Below the pieces are notes generated by a model. The model saw only the letters and a program-made list of their open reading frames with translations, ran no database searches and was not told the DNA's origin. The position numbers were made by a program, and so were the translations under genes. From positions 1 through 33,632 of the forward strand of contig JADJUC010000023.1 of assembly GCA_016710885.1 (NCBI GenBank): a stretch of DNA of 33,632 bases, read 5' to 3'. The stretch comes from Candidatus Proximibacter danicus (lineage in GTDB: Bacteria; Pseudomonadota; Gammaproteobacteria; Burkholderiales; Rhodocyclaceae). Each line of letters begins with the position of its first letter. Position 1 is the first letter of the stretch. Below are positions 17,570 through 26,012 of this stretch, one piece after another.

Positions 17570-18736
17570 ATGAACGCCTCCCTGCTATTACGCAAACTCC
17601 CTCTCACCCTTGCCGCCGTTGGCATCGTCGTCGCCGGGCTGTGGTGGGCCAACCGGCCGAAGCCGATCGCGGTGGCGGTTGCAGAAATCGACCAGGGCAA
17701 GGTCGAGTCGAGCATTGCCAACACCCGCGCCGGGACGGTTGAAGCCTGCCAGCGCACCAAGCTGTCGACCATCATGGGCGGCCGCATCGAGGTGCTGGCG
17801 GTAAAGGAAGGCGATCAGGTGAAAAAAGGCCAACTGCTAATGAAGCTGTGGAACGACGACCAGCAGGCGCAATCCCGACTGGCCGCCGCACAGATGAACA
17901 CGACGCAGAAGCGGGTCAACGAAATCTGCGGACTGGCTGCCAACGCCGAGAAGGAAGCCGACCGACAGGCATCCCTGAAGGAAAGGGGCTTTGTTTCCGG
18001 CTCGCGCGAGGAAACGGCCCGCTCCGAAGCCGTGGCCAAGCGCGCCGGTTGCGAGGCCGCGCGTGCTGAAGTCGGCTCGGCAGCGGCCCGGCTCAATGCC
18101 ACCCGGGTTGACCAGGGCCGCACCACGCTTTACGCACCTTTCGACGGCATCGTCGCCAAGATCGTCGGCGAAGTGGGCGAGTACTCGACGCCCTCGCCTC
18201 CCGGCGTTCCCACCCCGCCGGCCATCGACCTGATCGACGATTCCTGCCTTTATGTAAAGGCGCCGATGGACGAGGTCGATGCGCCAAAGATCAGCGCCGG
18301 GCAGACGGTGCGCATCAGCCTGGATGCCCTGCCGAAACAGAATTTTCCCGGCAAAGTAAAGCGTGTGGCGCCTTATGTCTCAGCGGTCGAAAAGCAGGCG
18401 CGCACCGTCGATATCGAGGCCACCTTCGACGACCCGAAATCGCCGGGACACCTGCTGGTTGGTTACAGCGCGGACATCGAGGTGATCCTCGCGGTGCGCG
18501 ACAAGGTGGTGCGCGTGCCGACTTCGGCCTTGCAGGAAGGCGGCCGCGTGCTGGTCGCCGGCAGCGACGGCAAGCTGGAGCTGCGGACGATCAAGACCGG
18601 CCTGTCCAACTGGGAATTCACCGAAGTGCTCGACGGCCTTGCTGCCGGCGAACAGGTTGTGACCTCACTGGAACGCGAAGGCGTCAAGGCCGGCGCGCAT
18701 TACAAGCTCGACGAAAAGACGGCTGGAAAGAAATAG
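17570..18736 (+). CDS. MacA/HlyD-like periplasmic adaptor of an ABC exporter
   Basis: 388 residues. One N-terminal membrane anchor at about residues 9-26 (LPLTLAAVGIVVAGLWWA). A biotinyl-lipoyl half-motif follows (IEVLAVKEGDQVKKGQLL), then an alpha-helical hairpin at about residues 100-175, the second lipoyl half (TTLYAPFDGIVAKIVGEVGE) and a beta-barrel (APMDEVDAPKISAGQTVRI). This is the standard membrane-fusion protein plan. The ATPase gene starts ten bases downstream. The partner outer-membrane channel is not in the window. It lies 78 bases after the fusion gene on the same strand, so a shared transcript is possible. Confidence 0.93.
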   Translation: MNASLLLRKLPLTLAAVGIVVAGLWWANRPKPIAVAVAEIDQGKVESSIANTRAGTVEACQRTKLSTIMGGRIEVLAVKEGDQVKKGQLLMKLWNDDQQAQSRLAAAQMNTTQKRVNEICGLAANAEKEADRQASLKERGFVSGSREETARSEAVAKRAGCEAARAEVGSAAARLNATRVDQGRTTLYAPFDGIVAKIVGEVGEYSTPSPPGVPTPPAIDLIDDSCLYVKAPMDEVDAPKISAGQTVRISLDALPKQNFPGKVKRVAPYVSAVEKQARTVDIEATFDDPKSPGHLLVGYSADIEVILAVRDKVVRVPTSALQEGGRVLVAGSDGKLELRTIKTGLSNWEFTEVLDGLAAGEQVVTSLEREGVKAGAHYKLDEKTAGKK

Positions 18737-18746
18737 CGTCGAATCA

Positions 18747-19439
18747 ATGACGATCCCCTCCCTGATCTCGCTGTCCGGTATCGAACGGGTTTTCCAGCTC
18801 GGCGACAGCGAGGTGCATGCCCTGCGCACACTGAACCTGAGCATTGCCGCCGGTGAATACGTGGCAGTGATGGGACCTTCGGGCTCCGGCAAATCGACGC
18901 TGCTCAACCTGCTCGGCCTGCTCGACCGGCCGGATGCCGGCACCTATCGGCTCGAAGGAAAAGATGTCACAACCCTCTCGCCGGAGGAGCAGGCCAGGGT
19001 GCGCAGCGAACGCATCGGTTTTGTGTTCCAGAGCTTTCATCTGGTGCCCCGCCTCACCGCTGCCGAGAACATCGCCCTGCCGATGACGCTGGCCGGCATT
19101 GCCCCGGCTGAACGCAGCAAACGCGTGGAACAGGCACTTAAGGATTACGGACTGGCCAACCGTGCCGACCACCGGCCAGACCAGCTTTCCGGCGGCCAGC
19201 GCCAACGCGTGGCGATTGCCCGCGCAACGATCATGCAGCCGGCCGTGATCCTCGCCGACGAGCCCACCGGCAACCTCGACCGGGCCACCGGCGAAGAGGT
19301 CATGCACCTGCTCGAAGGGCTGAATGCCCAAGGCGTGACGCTGATCGTGGTGACCCACGACGGCGCCCTCGGCAGCCGCGCCCAACGGCAGTTGCTGATG
19401 GAAGACGGTTCGCTGAAAAGCGATTCGGTGGCGGGATGA
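18747..19439 (+). CDS. MacB/LolD-type ABC transporter ATPase
   Basis: 230 residues, a single nucleotide-binding domain. Walker A GPSGSGKSTLL, Q-loop FVFQSFHLVPRLTA, ABC signature LSGGQRQRVAIARA, Walker B VILADEPTGNLD and the switch His in VVTHD are all present. It is the separate ATPase subunit rather than the ATPase-permease fusion seen in E. coli MacB. It sits between the adaptor and the first permease with short gaps, so it should serve both permeases. Confidence 0.96.
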   Translation: MTIPSLISLSGIERVFQLGDSEVHALRTLNLSIAAGEYVAVMGPSGSGKSTLLNLLGLLDRPDAGTYRLEGKDVTTLSPEEQARVRSERIGFVFQSFHLVPRLTAAENIALPMTLAGIAPAERSKRVEQALKDYGLANRADHRPDQLSGGQRQRVAIARATIMQPAVILADEPTGNLDRATGEEVMHLLEGLNAQGVTLIVVTHDGALGSRAQRQLLMEDGSLKSDSVAG

Positions 19440-19455
19440 GAGCGAAGCCGCTGCC

Positions 19456-20664
19456 ATGCGCACCCCTGACCTGATCCGCTTTGCCCGCGATGCTGCCACC
19501 GGCAACCCGCTGCGCAGCGGACTGCTGGTGCTGGCCATGGCCATCGGCGTCGCCGCCGTCGTCATCCTCACCGCGCTCGGCGATGGCGCCCGGCGTTACG
19601 TGATGAACGAATTCTCGTCACTGGGCAGCAACCTGGTGATCGTGCTGCCCGGCCGTTCGCAGACTGGTGGCTTCAACCCCGGCAACGCCATCACCAGCAC
19701 CCCGCGTGACTTGACCGTCGACGATGCGCAGGCGCTATTGCGCGCACCGGCGGTAAAGAACGTGGCACCGCTCGCCGTTGGCACCTCAGAAATCAGCGTC
19801 GGCGGCCGCCTGCGCGAAGTGATGATTGCCGGGACAACGGCGGAGTACACGCAAGTACGCAAGCTGGAGTTGGCGCAGGGCCGCTTTCTCGCAAGCGGCG
19901 ACTGGCGACGCGGTGCTAGCGAGGCGGTGATCGGCGCCAAGGTACGTACCGAAATGTTCGGCAACGCGCCGGCACTTGGCCAGTTGGTTCGCGTCGGCGA
20001 CCGCCGTTTCCGCATCGTCGGCGTGCTGGCCACCAGCGGCCAGGGACTGAGCCTGAACACCGACGAGCTGGTGTTCGTGCCGGTGTCGCTGGCGCAGGCA
20101 ATGTTCAACAGCAACACCTTGTTCCGTATTCTGATCGAGGCTACCGGCCGAGAAACGATAGAGCCGGCCAAGGCGCAGGTCACCGAGATCATCAAGCTGC
20201 GTCATGAGGGCGAGGAAGACGTGACCGTCATCACCCAGGATGCGGTGCTGGCGACCTTCGACAAACTGCTCGGCACGCTGACGCTGGCGGTCGCCGGCAT
20301 CGCTGCGATCAGCCTGGCGGTGGCCGGCATTCTGGTAATGAACGTAATGCTGGTGTCGGTCACCCAGCGTACCGGCGAGATCGGGTTGCTCAAGGCGCTG
20401 GGCGCGACAGGCGCAACCATCCGCAACAGTTTCCTGACCGAGGCGGCCATGCTGTCGCTGGCCGGCGCCGCACTCGGCTACCTGCTCGGCCAGGCCGGCG
20501 CCGCGCTGATCCGCCACCTGTACCCGACCTTCCCCGCCTTTCCGCCGGACTGGGCGGTGCTGGCGGGATTGTTCACCGCGCTGTTCACCGGCATCCTCTT
20601 CGGCGTGCTGCCGGCACGACGCGCGGCGCGCCTTGAACCGGTGCAGGCTTTGTCGAAGCGGTAG
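19456..20664 (+). CDS. MacB-like ABC permease, first copy
   Basis: 402 residues of the FtsX/MacB type. One membrane span near residues 18-38 (SGLLVLAMAIGVAAVVIL), a periplasmic domain of about 220 residues, then three spans after about residue 270, ending PARRAARLEPVQALSKR. The motif QRTGEIGLLKALGAT is the cytoplasmic coupling segment typical of the family. The gene begins 16 bases after the ATPase. These mechanotransmission transporters work with a periplasmic adaptor. Cargo is unknown. Confidence 0.94.
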   Translation: MRTPDLIRFARDAATGNPLRSGLLVLAMAIGVAAVVILTALGDGARRYVMNEFSSLGSNLVIVLPGRSQTGGFNPGNAITSTPRDLTVDDAQALLRAPAVKNVAPLAVGTSEISVGGRLREVMIAGTTAEYTQVRKLELAQGRFLASGDWRRGASEAVIGAKVRTEMFGNAPALGQLVRVGDRRFRIVGVLATSGQGLSLNTDELVFVPVSLAQAMFNSNTLFRILIEATGRETIEPAKAQVTEIIKLRHEGEEDVTVITQDAVLATFDKLLGTLTLAVAGIAAISLAVAGILVMNVMLVSVTQRTGEIGLLKALGATGATIRNSFLTEAAMLSLAGAALGYLLGQAGAALIRHLYPTFPAFPPDWAVLAGLFTALFTGILFGVLPARRAARLEPVQALSKR

Positions 20665-20686
20665 CAAATTGTGGCCCAACAACATT

Positions 20687-20797
20687 TGAACCACGGCGAG
20701 CACGGCGGACATGCCCCGCAGAAAATCCCCTTGTGGGACAGCGAGAAGCAACATTCATCAAGGTTTTCGCTGTGTTCGCTGTGCTCGCCGTGGTTCA
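20687..20797. repeat. Palindromic element with 9-bp periodicity between the two permease genes
   Basis: A perfect 17-bp inverted repeat joins 20687-20703 (TGAACCACGGCGAGCAC) and 20781-20797 (GTGCTCGCCGTGGTTCA), and the match extends inward imperfectly by about 11 bases. The right arm is built of 9-base units: TTTTCGCTG, TGTTCGCTG, TGCTCGCCG, then TGGTTC. I recall related CTGTG-TTC type elements dispersed in the genomes of many environmental proteobacteria. It occupies almost all of the gap between the permease genes. Confidence 0.75.
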
Positions 20798-20810
20798 TCC
20801 GGTCTTACCC

Positions 20811-22016
20811 ATGATCCGGCCTTCAGACTCCCTCCAGCTCGCCCTGCGCGCCATCACCGCGCACCGGCTGCGCAGCTTCCTGACCCTGCTCGGTATCGCT
20901 GTCGGCATCGCCGCGGTGATCCTGCTCACCTCGATCGGCGAAGGCCTGCACCGCTTCGTGCTCGCCGAGTTCGGCCAGTTCGGCACCAACGTGATCACCA
21001 TCGGTCCGGGCAAGACGAAGACGGCTGGGCCGCATCCTTCGGGCATTCCCACCTCGGTACGCCCACTGACGCTGGAGGATGCCGACAGCCTCACCCGTCT
21101 GCCACGTGTGACGGCAGTAACGCCTGTGGTCTGGGGCAACACCGAGGTCAACGGCAATGGACGCCTGCGGCGGACAACGGTCTATGGCGTCAGCGCCGAG
21201 ATGACGCAGGTGTTCAACATCAAGGTCCGTACCGGCCAGTTTCTGCCCAAGGAAGACTCGGACAATGCCCGGCCCTTCGTGGTCCTTGGCGCCAAGCTGA
21301 AGAACGAGCTGTTCGGCAGCGCCAACCCGCTGGGCTCAAAACTGAAGATCGGCAGCCTGCAGTTCCGCGTCATCGGCGTGCTGGAAACCAAGGGGCAGTT
21401 TCTCGGCATCGATCTCGACGACACCGCCTATGTGCCGGCGGCACGTGCGCTCGAACTTTACAACCGCGACGGGCTGATGGAGATTCACGTTTCCTATGCC
21501 GAAGGCACCCCGGCGCCGCAGGTCAGTTCAGCCATCAAGTCGACGCTGACCGCCCGCCACGGCCGCGAGGATTTCACCATCACCACGCAGGAAGACATGC
21601 TGCGCACGCTGTCGAAGATCCTCGACATCCTGACCATGGCCGTTGGTGCGCTGGGCAGCATTTCGCTGCTGGTCGGCGGCGTCGGCATCGTCACCATCAT
21701 GACCATCGCCGTCACTGAACGGACCGGCGAAATCGGCCTGCTGGTAGCCCTGGGCGCACCGCGACGGACGATTCTCGGGCTCTTCCTCGGCGAGGCCGTG
21801 GCCTTGTCGGCACTGGGGGGGCTGATGGGGCTGCTGCTCGGGATGGGCCTGGCCCAGTTGATTCACCTGGCGGTACCGGCACTGCCGGTGCACACGCCAC
21901 TCAGCTTCGTGTTGCTGGCCGAAGGCGTGGCCATCGCCATCGGCCTGCTCGCCGGCGTGCTGCCGGCGCGGCGCGCGGCGCAGTTGAACCCGGTAGACGC
22001 CTTGCGAACGGAGTAA
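20811..22016 (+). CDS. MacB-like ABC permease, second copy
   Basis: 401 residues from ATG 20811 (MIRPSDSLQLALRAI). The plan matches the first permease: N-terminal span (LRSFLTLLGIAVGIAAVILL), periplasmic domain, coupling motif TERTGEIGLLVALGAP, three C-terminal spans and the tail PARRAAQLNPVDALRTE. The sequence differs clearly from the first copy in the periplasmic domain, so the two are paralogs and may form a heterodimer with one ATPase pair. The frame stays open upstream through the repeat to 20733, which would add a hydrophobic 26-residue leader, but the family start is at 20811. Confidence 0.94.
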   Translation: MIRPSDSLQLALRAITAHRLRSFLTLLGIAVGIAAVILLTSIGEGLHRFVLAEFGQFGTNVITIGPGKTKTAGPHPSGIPTSVRPLTLEDADSLTRLPRVTAVTPVVWGNTEVNGNGRLRRTTVYGVSAEMTQVFNIKVRTGQFLPKEDSDNARPFVVLGAKLKNELFGSANPLGSKLKIGSLQFRVIGVLETKGQFLGIDLDDTAYVPAARALELYNRDGLMEIHVSYAEGTPAPQVSSAIKSTLTARHGREDFTITTQEDMLRTLSKILDILTMAVGALGSISLLVGGVGIVTIMTIAVTERTGEIGLLVALGAPRRTILGLFLGEAVALSALGGLMGLLLGMGLAQLIHLAVPALPVHTPLSFVLLAEGVAIAIGLLAGVLPARRAAQLNPVDALRTE

Positions 22017-22070
22017 GCGTTCGGCACGAATAGCGCGGCCGCTTGCAGCCCCCTTGTTGAAGCGTCCCCC

Positions 22071-23705
22071 TCAGGCAGCAGGTTCGTCGATCGCCCGCAA
22101 GCCCAGCCCGCCCTTGCCCATGGCAACAGCGCCGGAGCCATGCTCGCCAGCCACGCGGTAGCGCTGCTTGCCAAGATAGACTTCAACCCCTTCGTAGATG
22201 GCTTCCTCGGCGATGACGCGGGACTGCTGCGAAAGCTCGATCTTTTTTTCCAATGCCTGTTCTTCCGCGCGCATTGCAGCAATTTCTTCGCCCAGAGCAT
22301 GGGCACTGGCGCGCGCGCGCTCAAGCATCCCGGGTTTGACGCGCTCCGGATGATGGGCAGCAAACTCGATGAGTTTGCTGATCTCGAGCAACTGGTTTTC
22401 GCGGTCATCGCGGTTTTTGGCAACCTCCAGTGCATGATTGTGCAGGGCAGGATCGACGCCGATTTCGAAACGGGTGGCAACGCGATTGGGCGAACCGATG
22501 ACCTTGCCCTTGATCGACAGGGTGGCCTGCGCCCGGCCACCGATGATGTGGCCGCGCCGCTTGTTGCCGACGAGGATGTGATTGACGGCAACGAGTTCGC
22601 TCTGCATGGCCGTGTCGTCGATGAAGATGCTGTCGCCGGCTTCAATTTTCGCCTGCTGAACGTAGGCAGCGCTGAACGAAGCGCCGCAGCGGATCACATG
22701 CTCATGCGCTTCGTGTCGCCCCAGACTACCGACCACGCCGCCCTTGACGACAATGCTGCCGCCCGCTTCCAAGCTTGCCGCCTCGACCATGCCGCCGATC
22801 TCGATATCGCCGCTGGCGCGGACAGTCATGCCGGACGCGACATCTCCCTTGATGACGAGGCTACCGTCAAAATCGACATTGCCGCTGACGGTGCTGACAT
22901 CCGCAACGGAGAACACGGGTTCGACGAGCATGCCGCCAGCCACCTGAACCGGCTGGCCAACCATCGCCGCCAGAAGGAGATTGGGGTTATCGGGGGCGAC
23001 CGAGACCCCCGTGAGGTTTGACCCATACATGATGTCCTTGCCCGGCCGCGCCGGGATCGGCTGACCAAGCAGTGAAAGACCAGGCATGCCATCGGTGGCC
23101 GGGTGGCGCAGCATCAACTGGTCGCCCGGGTGCACAACAAGGATATCGCCGAGATCGCGGTAGTCGATACGGCCCGATTCATCCATTCTCGGGGAACGAT
23201 CGCGGGCTTCGGAGAGAAGCTTTTCGAGACAACCATCCTCACCGTGCACTGGCGGACGACCATGCGCCACGACAAGGCCGACAGCCACACCGTCGGCAAT
23301 GGCCTGATTGATGGGGCCCAGTTCGACACCATCAACCACCCCGATAGCCACCAGCTCGCGGAAAATGTCTTCCGTGGTAACGGCGGCGCCGCCCTGCGCC
23401 GGGACGATGTCGAGGAGGGCTGACAGGCCATCGATAGATATTTTTACGGAGAGGGCCGCATCGACGCACTCGGCCAGCCGCAGCGCCGCCACCGGTGCGC
23501 CGGAATTGTATTTTCCGAGCAGAACCATTGCGGCAGCTGGCAGGTAACTCAGCTTTTCGTAGCCCAACTCGACGAGGCGTGCGCGCAGCCAGCTTTCGTC
23601 TATGGGTGCCGATATCAGCACCGGCTCGACGGACACAATCAGCGCCTTTGCCTCGGGATCGAAACGAAAACCCAGCCCCGCCCCACGAATCAGTTCATCC
23701 GCCAT
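22071..23705 (-). CDS. FapA/DUF342 family protein
   Basis: 544 residues from the ATG at 23705 (MADELIRGAGLGFRFD), preceded by AGAGGAT. The central part is a right-handed beta-helix-like FapA domain with repeated short strands (VSGNVDFDGSLVIKGDV, VRASGDIEIGGMVEAA, LEAGGSIVVKGGVVGS). It is followed by a helical, probably coiled-coil region (about residues 430-500) and a small C-terminal beta domain. FapA proteins (flagellar assembly protein A, named from Vibrio) are linked to polar localisation of flagella; many bacteria carry them outside flagellar loci, as here. The upstream open frame to 23945 has no support. Convergent with the permease gene, with 54 bases between. Confidence 0.88.
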   Translation of the reverse strand: MADELIRGAGLGFRFDPEAKALIVSVEPVLISAPIDESWLRARLVELGYEKLSYLPAAAMVLLGKYNSGAPVAALRLAECVDAALSVKISIDGLSALLDIVPAQGGAAVTTEDIFRELVAIGVVDGVELGPINQAIADGVAVGLVVAHGRPPVHGEDGCLEKLLSEARDRSPRMDESGRIDYRDLGDILVVHPGDQLMLRHPATDGMPGLSLLGQPIPARPGKDIMYGSNLTGVSVAPDNPNLLLAAMVGQPVQVAGGMLVEPVFSVADVSTVSGNVDFDGSLVIKGDVASGMTVRASGDIEIGGMVEAASLEAGGSIVVKGGVVGSLGRHEAHEHVIRCGASFSAAYVQQAKIEAGDSIFIDDTAMQSELVAVNHILVGNKRRGHIIGGRAQATLSIKGKVIGSPNRVATRFEIGVDPALHNHALEVAKNRDDRENQLLEISKLIEFAAHHPERVKPGMLERARASAHALGEEIAAMRAEEQALEKKIELSQQSRVIAEEAIYEGVEVYLGKQRYRVAGEHGSGAVAMGKGGLGLRAIDEPAA

Positions 23706-23904
23706 TCGATCCTCTTTTTGCCGGCAGCCAGAGCATGGGCGGACCGGGGCGCCAACAACATTGCGCCTGTGCGTTAATATCCCGGCCTTGCCGTTCGTCA
23801 TTGATGGCGCCACGGCTGTCAAATTACCAGAAGATGCGCGTGCGCGGCCAACACGGTTATTTTGAAGACATGAGAATTCAACACAAAGCAGGGGGCGTGG
23901 CGCA

Positions 23905-24779
23905 ATGAAGCTAGAGACACTGACCCACCCGGTGCGTGGACACAAGGCGTGGTCGCACTATCTGTTTCGTATCGTGACCAGCCTGGTTCTGACCATCGGC
24001 AACGCCATGGCAATGCCCATGCATTCGCCGGTTCCCGGCGGGTCGCCATCGTTCGCGTGGGCGACGATGTGGCCACACCGCCCGTCGTCCGTTTCAATGA
24101 CATTCAGCAGCCGGTACTTCGGCAGGGCAGGCATTGGTTTGCGCTGGTCGGCCTGCCGCTCGATACCCCTGCCGGCAAACATCAGCTTGTTGTGCATCGC
24201 GAGGAACATACAGACAAGGCGCTGGAAGTGCCTTTCGACGTCCGCCCGAAGCACTACCCGACACAACGCCTGCGCATTACCGACCAACGTATGGTGCAAC
24301 CGCCACCGGAGCTGGAGACGCGCATCGCGACTGAGCAGCAACGCATCGCTGCGATGAAGCAGCATTTCTCACCACAAGCGCAGCCGGATACAGACTTCGT
24401 GCTGCCTGCCAGCGGCCGGCTTTCATCACGCTTCGGGGTGCGGCGGGTGTTGAATGGCGAACCCCGGTCGCCGCATTCCGGGCTAGACGTCGCGGTCGGA
24501 ACAGGCCAGCCGGTACGCGCGGCGGCGTCGGGTACGGTGCTGGCGGTTGAAAATTTCTATTTCACGGGGGGAACCGTGGTCATCGATCACGGTCAAGGTT
24601 TGCTGACCCTGTATGCACATCTTTCCCGTATTGATGTGGTGCCAGGGCAACGTCTGGAAAAGGGCGAAGCGCTCGGTGCCAGCGGCGTATCAGGCCGGGC
24701 AACGGGGCCACACTTGCACTGGGTGGTCATCCTCGGCGGCACATCGGTCGACCCGGAGTTGTTTTTGCCGAAACGATAA
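23905..24779 (+). CDS. M23-family (LytM-type) peptidase, one frameshift
   Basis: The corrected product has about 291 residues and starts at ATG 23905 with an N-terminal signal or anchor (LFRIVTSLVLTIGNAMA). The frame breaks at the GGG run 24040-24042. One extra G restores PVPGGVAIVRVGDD and joins the frame that ends at 24779. Before the catalytic domain there is a Rossmann-free beta domain (WFALVGLPLDTPAG). The peptidase domain has SSRFGVRRVLNG, HSGLDVAVG (zinc His and Asp) and GPHLHW (HxH), the complete LytM active site, and ends VDPELFLPKR. It should cut peptidoglycan cross-links or activate amidases in the periplasm. The intact catalytic half makes a consensus error likely. Confidence 0.9.
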
Positions 24780-24843
24780 AATACAGAAGTTACCCCGTAC
24801 GTGCGCTATCGACGCGCAAAGCGAAACTATGGAGAGACTGTTC

Positions 24844-25335
24844 ATGAAAGTACCTGCATCTGTTCCTGCTTTTGTTCTTGCCCTGCTGTTGAGCTCGGCG
24901 GCCTCGGCCGCTCCGGCCGCCGCCATGGTTAGCTGCCCGGACCTCGCCAAGGTCGTGCAGGCGGGCACCTGTCCGACGGAAGAGGAGCTACTTTTTACCT
25001 TCAACGGTTATTGCAGCGACAACGCGCGGATCTACGGCAAGGGGGCGGAGGTCTGCACCAACTACGCGAGTTACCGAAAGTTGAAGAACATCGTGCTTTG
25101 GGAAAAGCCCGGTACGGATTTTCAAGCCTATGTTTCTTGCGATCTCCCGGGAGAAAGTTTCAAGGGCCGCAAGCCGTCGGCGATCACCGTTTCGAAACAG
25201 GGGAAAATGACTCGTCTGGCCTGCAGTTATGGCGAAGGAGTGACCTTTACCTACCGCACCCACAGGGAATGCCGGGTTGAAAACGCCGAGGCCTGCAAGA
25301 CTCACCCGGCTGCGTGCAAGGCCAGCTGCGAATAA
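24844..25335 (+). CDS. Exported cysteine-rich protein of unknown function
   Basis: 163 residues from ATG 24844, with GGAGAG seven bases upstream; an in-frame ATG at 24829 would destroy that spacing. Residues 1-21 form a signal peptide (VPAFVLALLLSSAASAA). The mature protein has ten cysteines, an even number that fits five disulfides, with a Cys-dense C-terminus (RECRVENAEACKTHPAACK). No known domain recognised. It follows the M23 peptidase by 64 bases on the same strand and may share its transcript. Its stop is 24 bases from the convergent response-regulator gene. Confidence 0.8.
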   Translation: MKVPASVPAFVLALLLSSAASAAPAAAMVSCPDLAKVVQAGTCPTEEELLFTFNGYCSDNARIYGKGAEVCTNYASYRKLKNIVLWEKPGTDFQAYVSCDLPGESFKGRKPSAITVSKQGKMTRLACSYGEGVTFTYRTHRECRVENAEACKTHPAACKASCE

Positions 25336-25351
25336 ACAGCGGGGACGTTGC

Positions 25352-25371
25352 CCGGCGGGTTAGCCCGCCGG
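25352..25371. other. Hairpin between convergent genes
   Basis: Perfect 8-bp stem CCGGCGGG / CCCGCCGG with a TTAG loop. It includes the response-regulator stop codon and has no T run on either side, so it may slow polymerase or be chance in GC-rich sequence. Confidence 0.4.
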
Positions 25372-25740
25372 AAAATGGCGGGCGATAACGGCTACCAGGG
25401 CGTCGCCGTCTAGCGGCTTGTGCAGGTAGTCGTCGGCCCCGAGCCCGAACCCGACGCGGGAATCGTCCTCGTCGGTGCTGGCAGTAATGAAGACGAATGG
25501 CACTCCGGCCGTTGCGGGTTCTGCGCGCAGGCGTGCGAGCACGCCAAAACCGTCGACGCCCGGCATGAACAGGTCGCACAACACCAGATCTGGTGGCGAG
25601 CGCAGGGCCATTTCTATGCCCTCGACACCGCATGAAGCCTCGAGGACAAAGACACCCTCGTCTCGCAGCATCATGGCGGCGGCTTCTCGCACGACGGGGT
25701 CGTCGTCAATCAACAGAATTTTGCGTGTCAGTGGCGGCAT
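25360..25740 (-). CDS. Single-domain response regulator (CheY-like receiver)
   Basis: 126 residues, only a receiver domain. Acidic pocket D12-D14 (LLIDDDP), phosphorylation site D56 (LVLCDLFMPG), T86 (FITAS) and K108 (LHKPL) are all present, so it should be phosphorylated. No output domain. No kinase gene is adjacent; the HPt-HD-GYP protein at 29201 is the nearest possible phosphorelay partner, which is inference. No clear ribosome-binding site before the ATG. Confidence 0.93.
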   Translation of the reverse strand: MPPLTRKILLIDDDPVVREAAAMMLRDEGVFVLEASCGVEGIEMALRSPPDLVLCDLFMPGVDGFGVLARLRAEPATAGVPFVFITASTDEDDSRVGFGLGADDYLHKPLDGDALVAVIARHFPAG

Positions 25741-25756
25741 AGAAGACGGCCCGCAT

Positions 25757-25786
25757 GAAAAACGCGGCGCACCATGCGCCGCGTTT
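25757..25786 (-). terminator. Rho-independent terminator of the small lipoprotein gene
   Basis: On the - strand a 12-bp perfect stem AAACGCGGCGCA / TGCGCCGCGTTT with a 3-base loop is followed by a run of five T overlapping the stem end. It lies 24 bases after the stop at 25810 and supports that short gene being real. Confidence 0.85.
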
Positions 25787-25809
25787 AGTGAGATCGGACA
25801 AATGGCCCT

Positions 25810-25941
25810 TCAGACCTTGGGTTTGGCTGGGGTACTCATTTCACCCTTGCCGTCCTTGGCCTTTTCGCCCGAACAGGCCAGTACATTGAAACTGGCGACA
25901 GAGAACATTACGGCCAATGCAGCGGATATCCATCTCTTCAT
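25810..25941 (-). CDS. 43-residue lipoprotein
   Basis: Short gene found by reading the - strand: MKRWISAALAVMFSVASFN then VLACSGEKAKDGKGE, ending TPAKPKV. The lipobox VLAC puts the lipidated Cys at about residue 23, leaving a 21-residue hydrophilic, Lys-rich mature peptide. GGAGA lies eight bases before the ATG, and a strong terminator follows. The residues after the Cys (SGEK) do not suggest inner-membrane retention by the Asp+2 rule. No function recognised. Confidence 0.8.
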   Translation of the reverse strand: MKRWISAALAVMFSVASFNVLACSGEKAKDGKGEMSTPAKPKV

Positions 25942-26012
25942 AGGCAATCTCCATGGGGCGCGCCAACTGGCGCGAGATTCATTGTGGGTCGACCGGAAAC
26001 AGAAATCAAGCT

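Noticed and set aside
19786..20754. 322-residue - strand frame opposite the first permease
   Set aside because: Gln/His/Arg-rich composition of an antisense frame; no motif.
20733..20810. N-terminal extension of permease 2 through the repeat
   Set aside because: The family start at 20811 fits; the extension is encoded by a dispersed-type repeat.
22140..23021. 293-residue + strand frame opposite the FapA gene
   Set aside because: The - strand protein has the FapA repeat pattern and a good ribosome-binding site.
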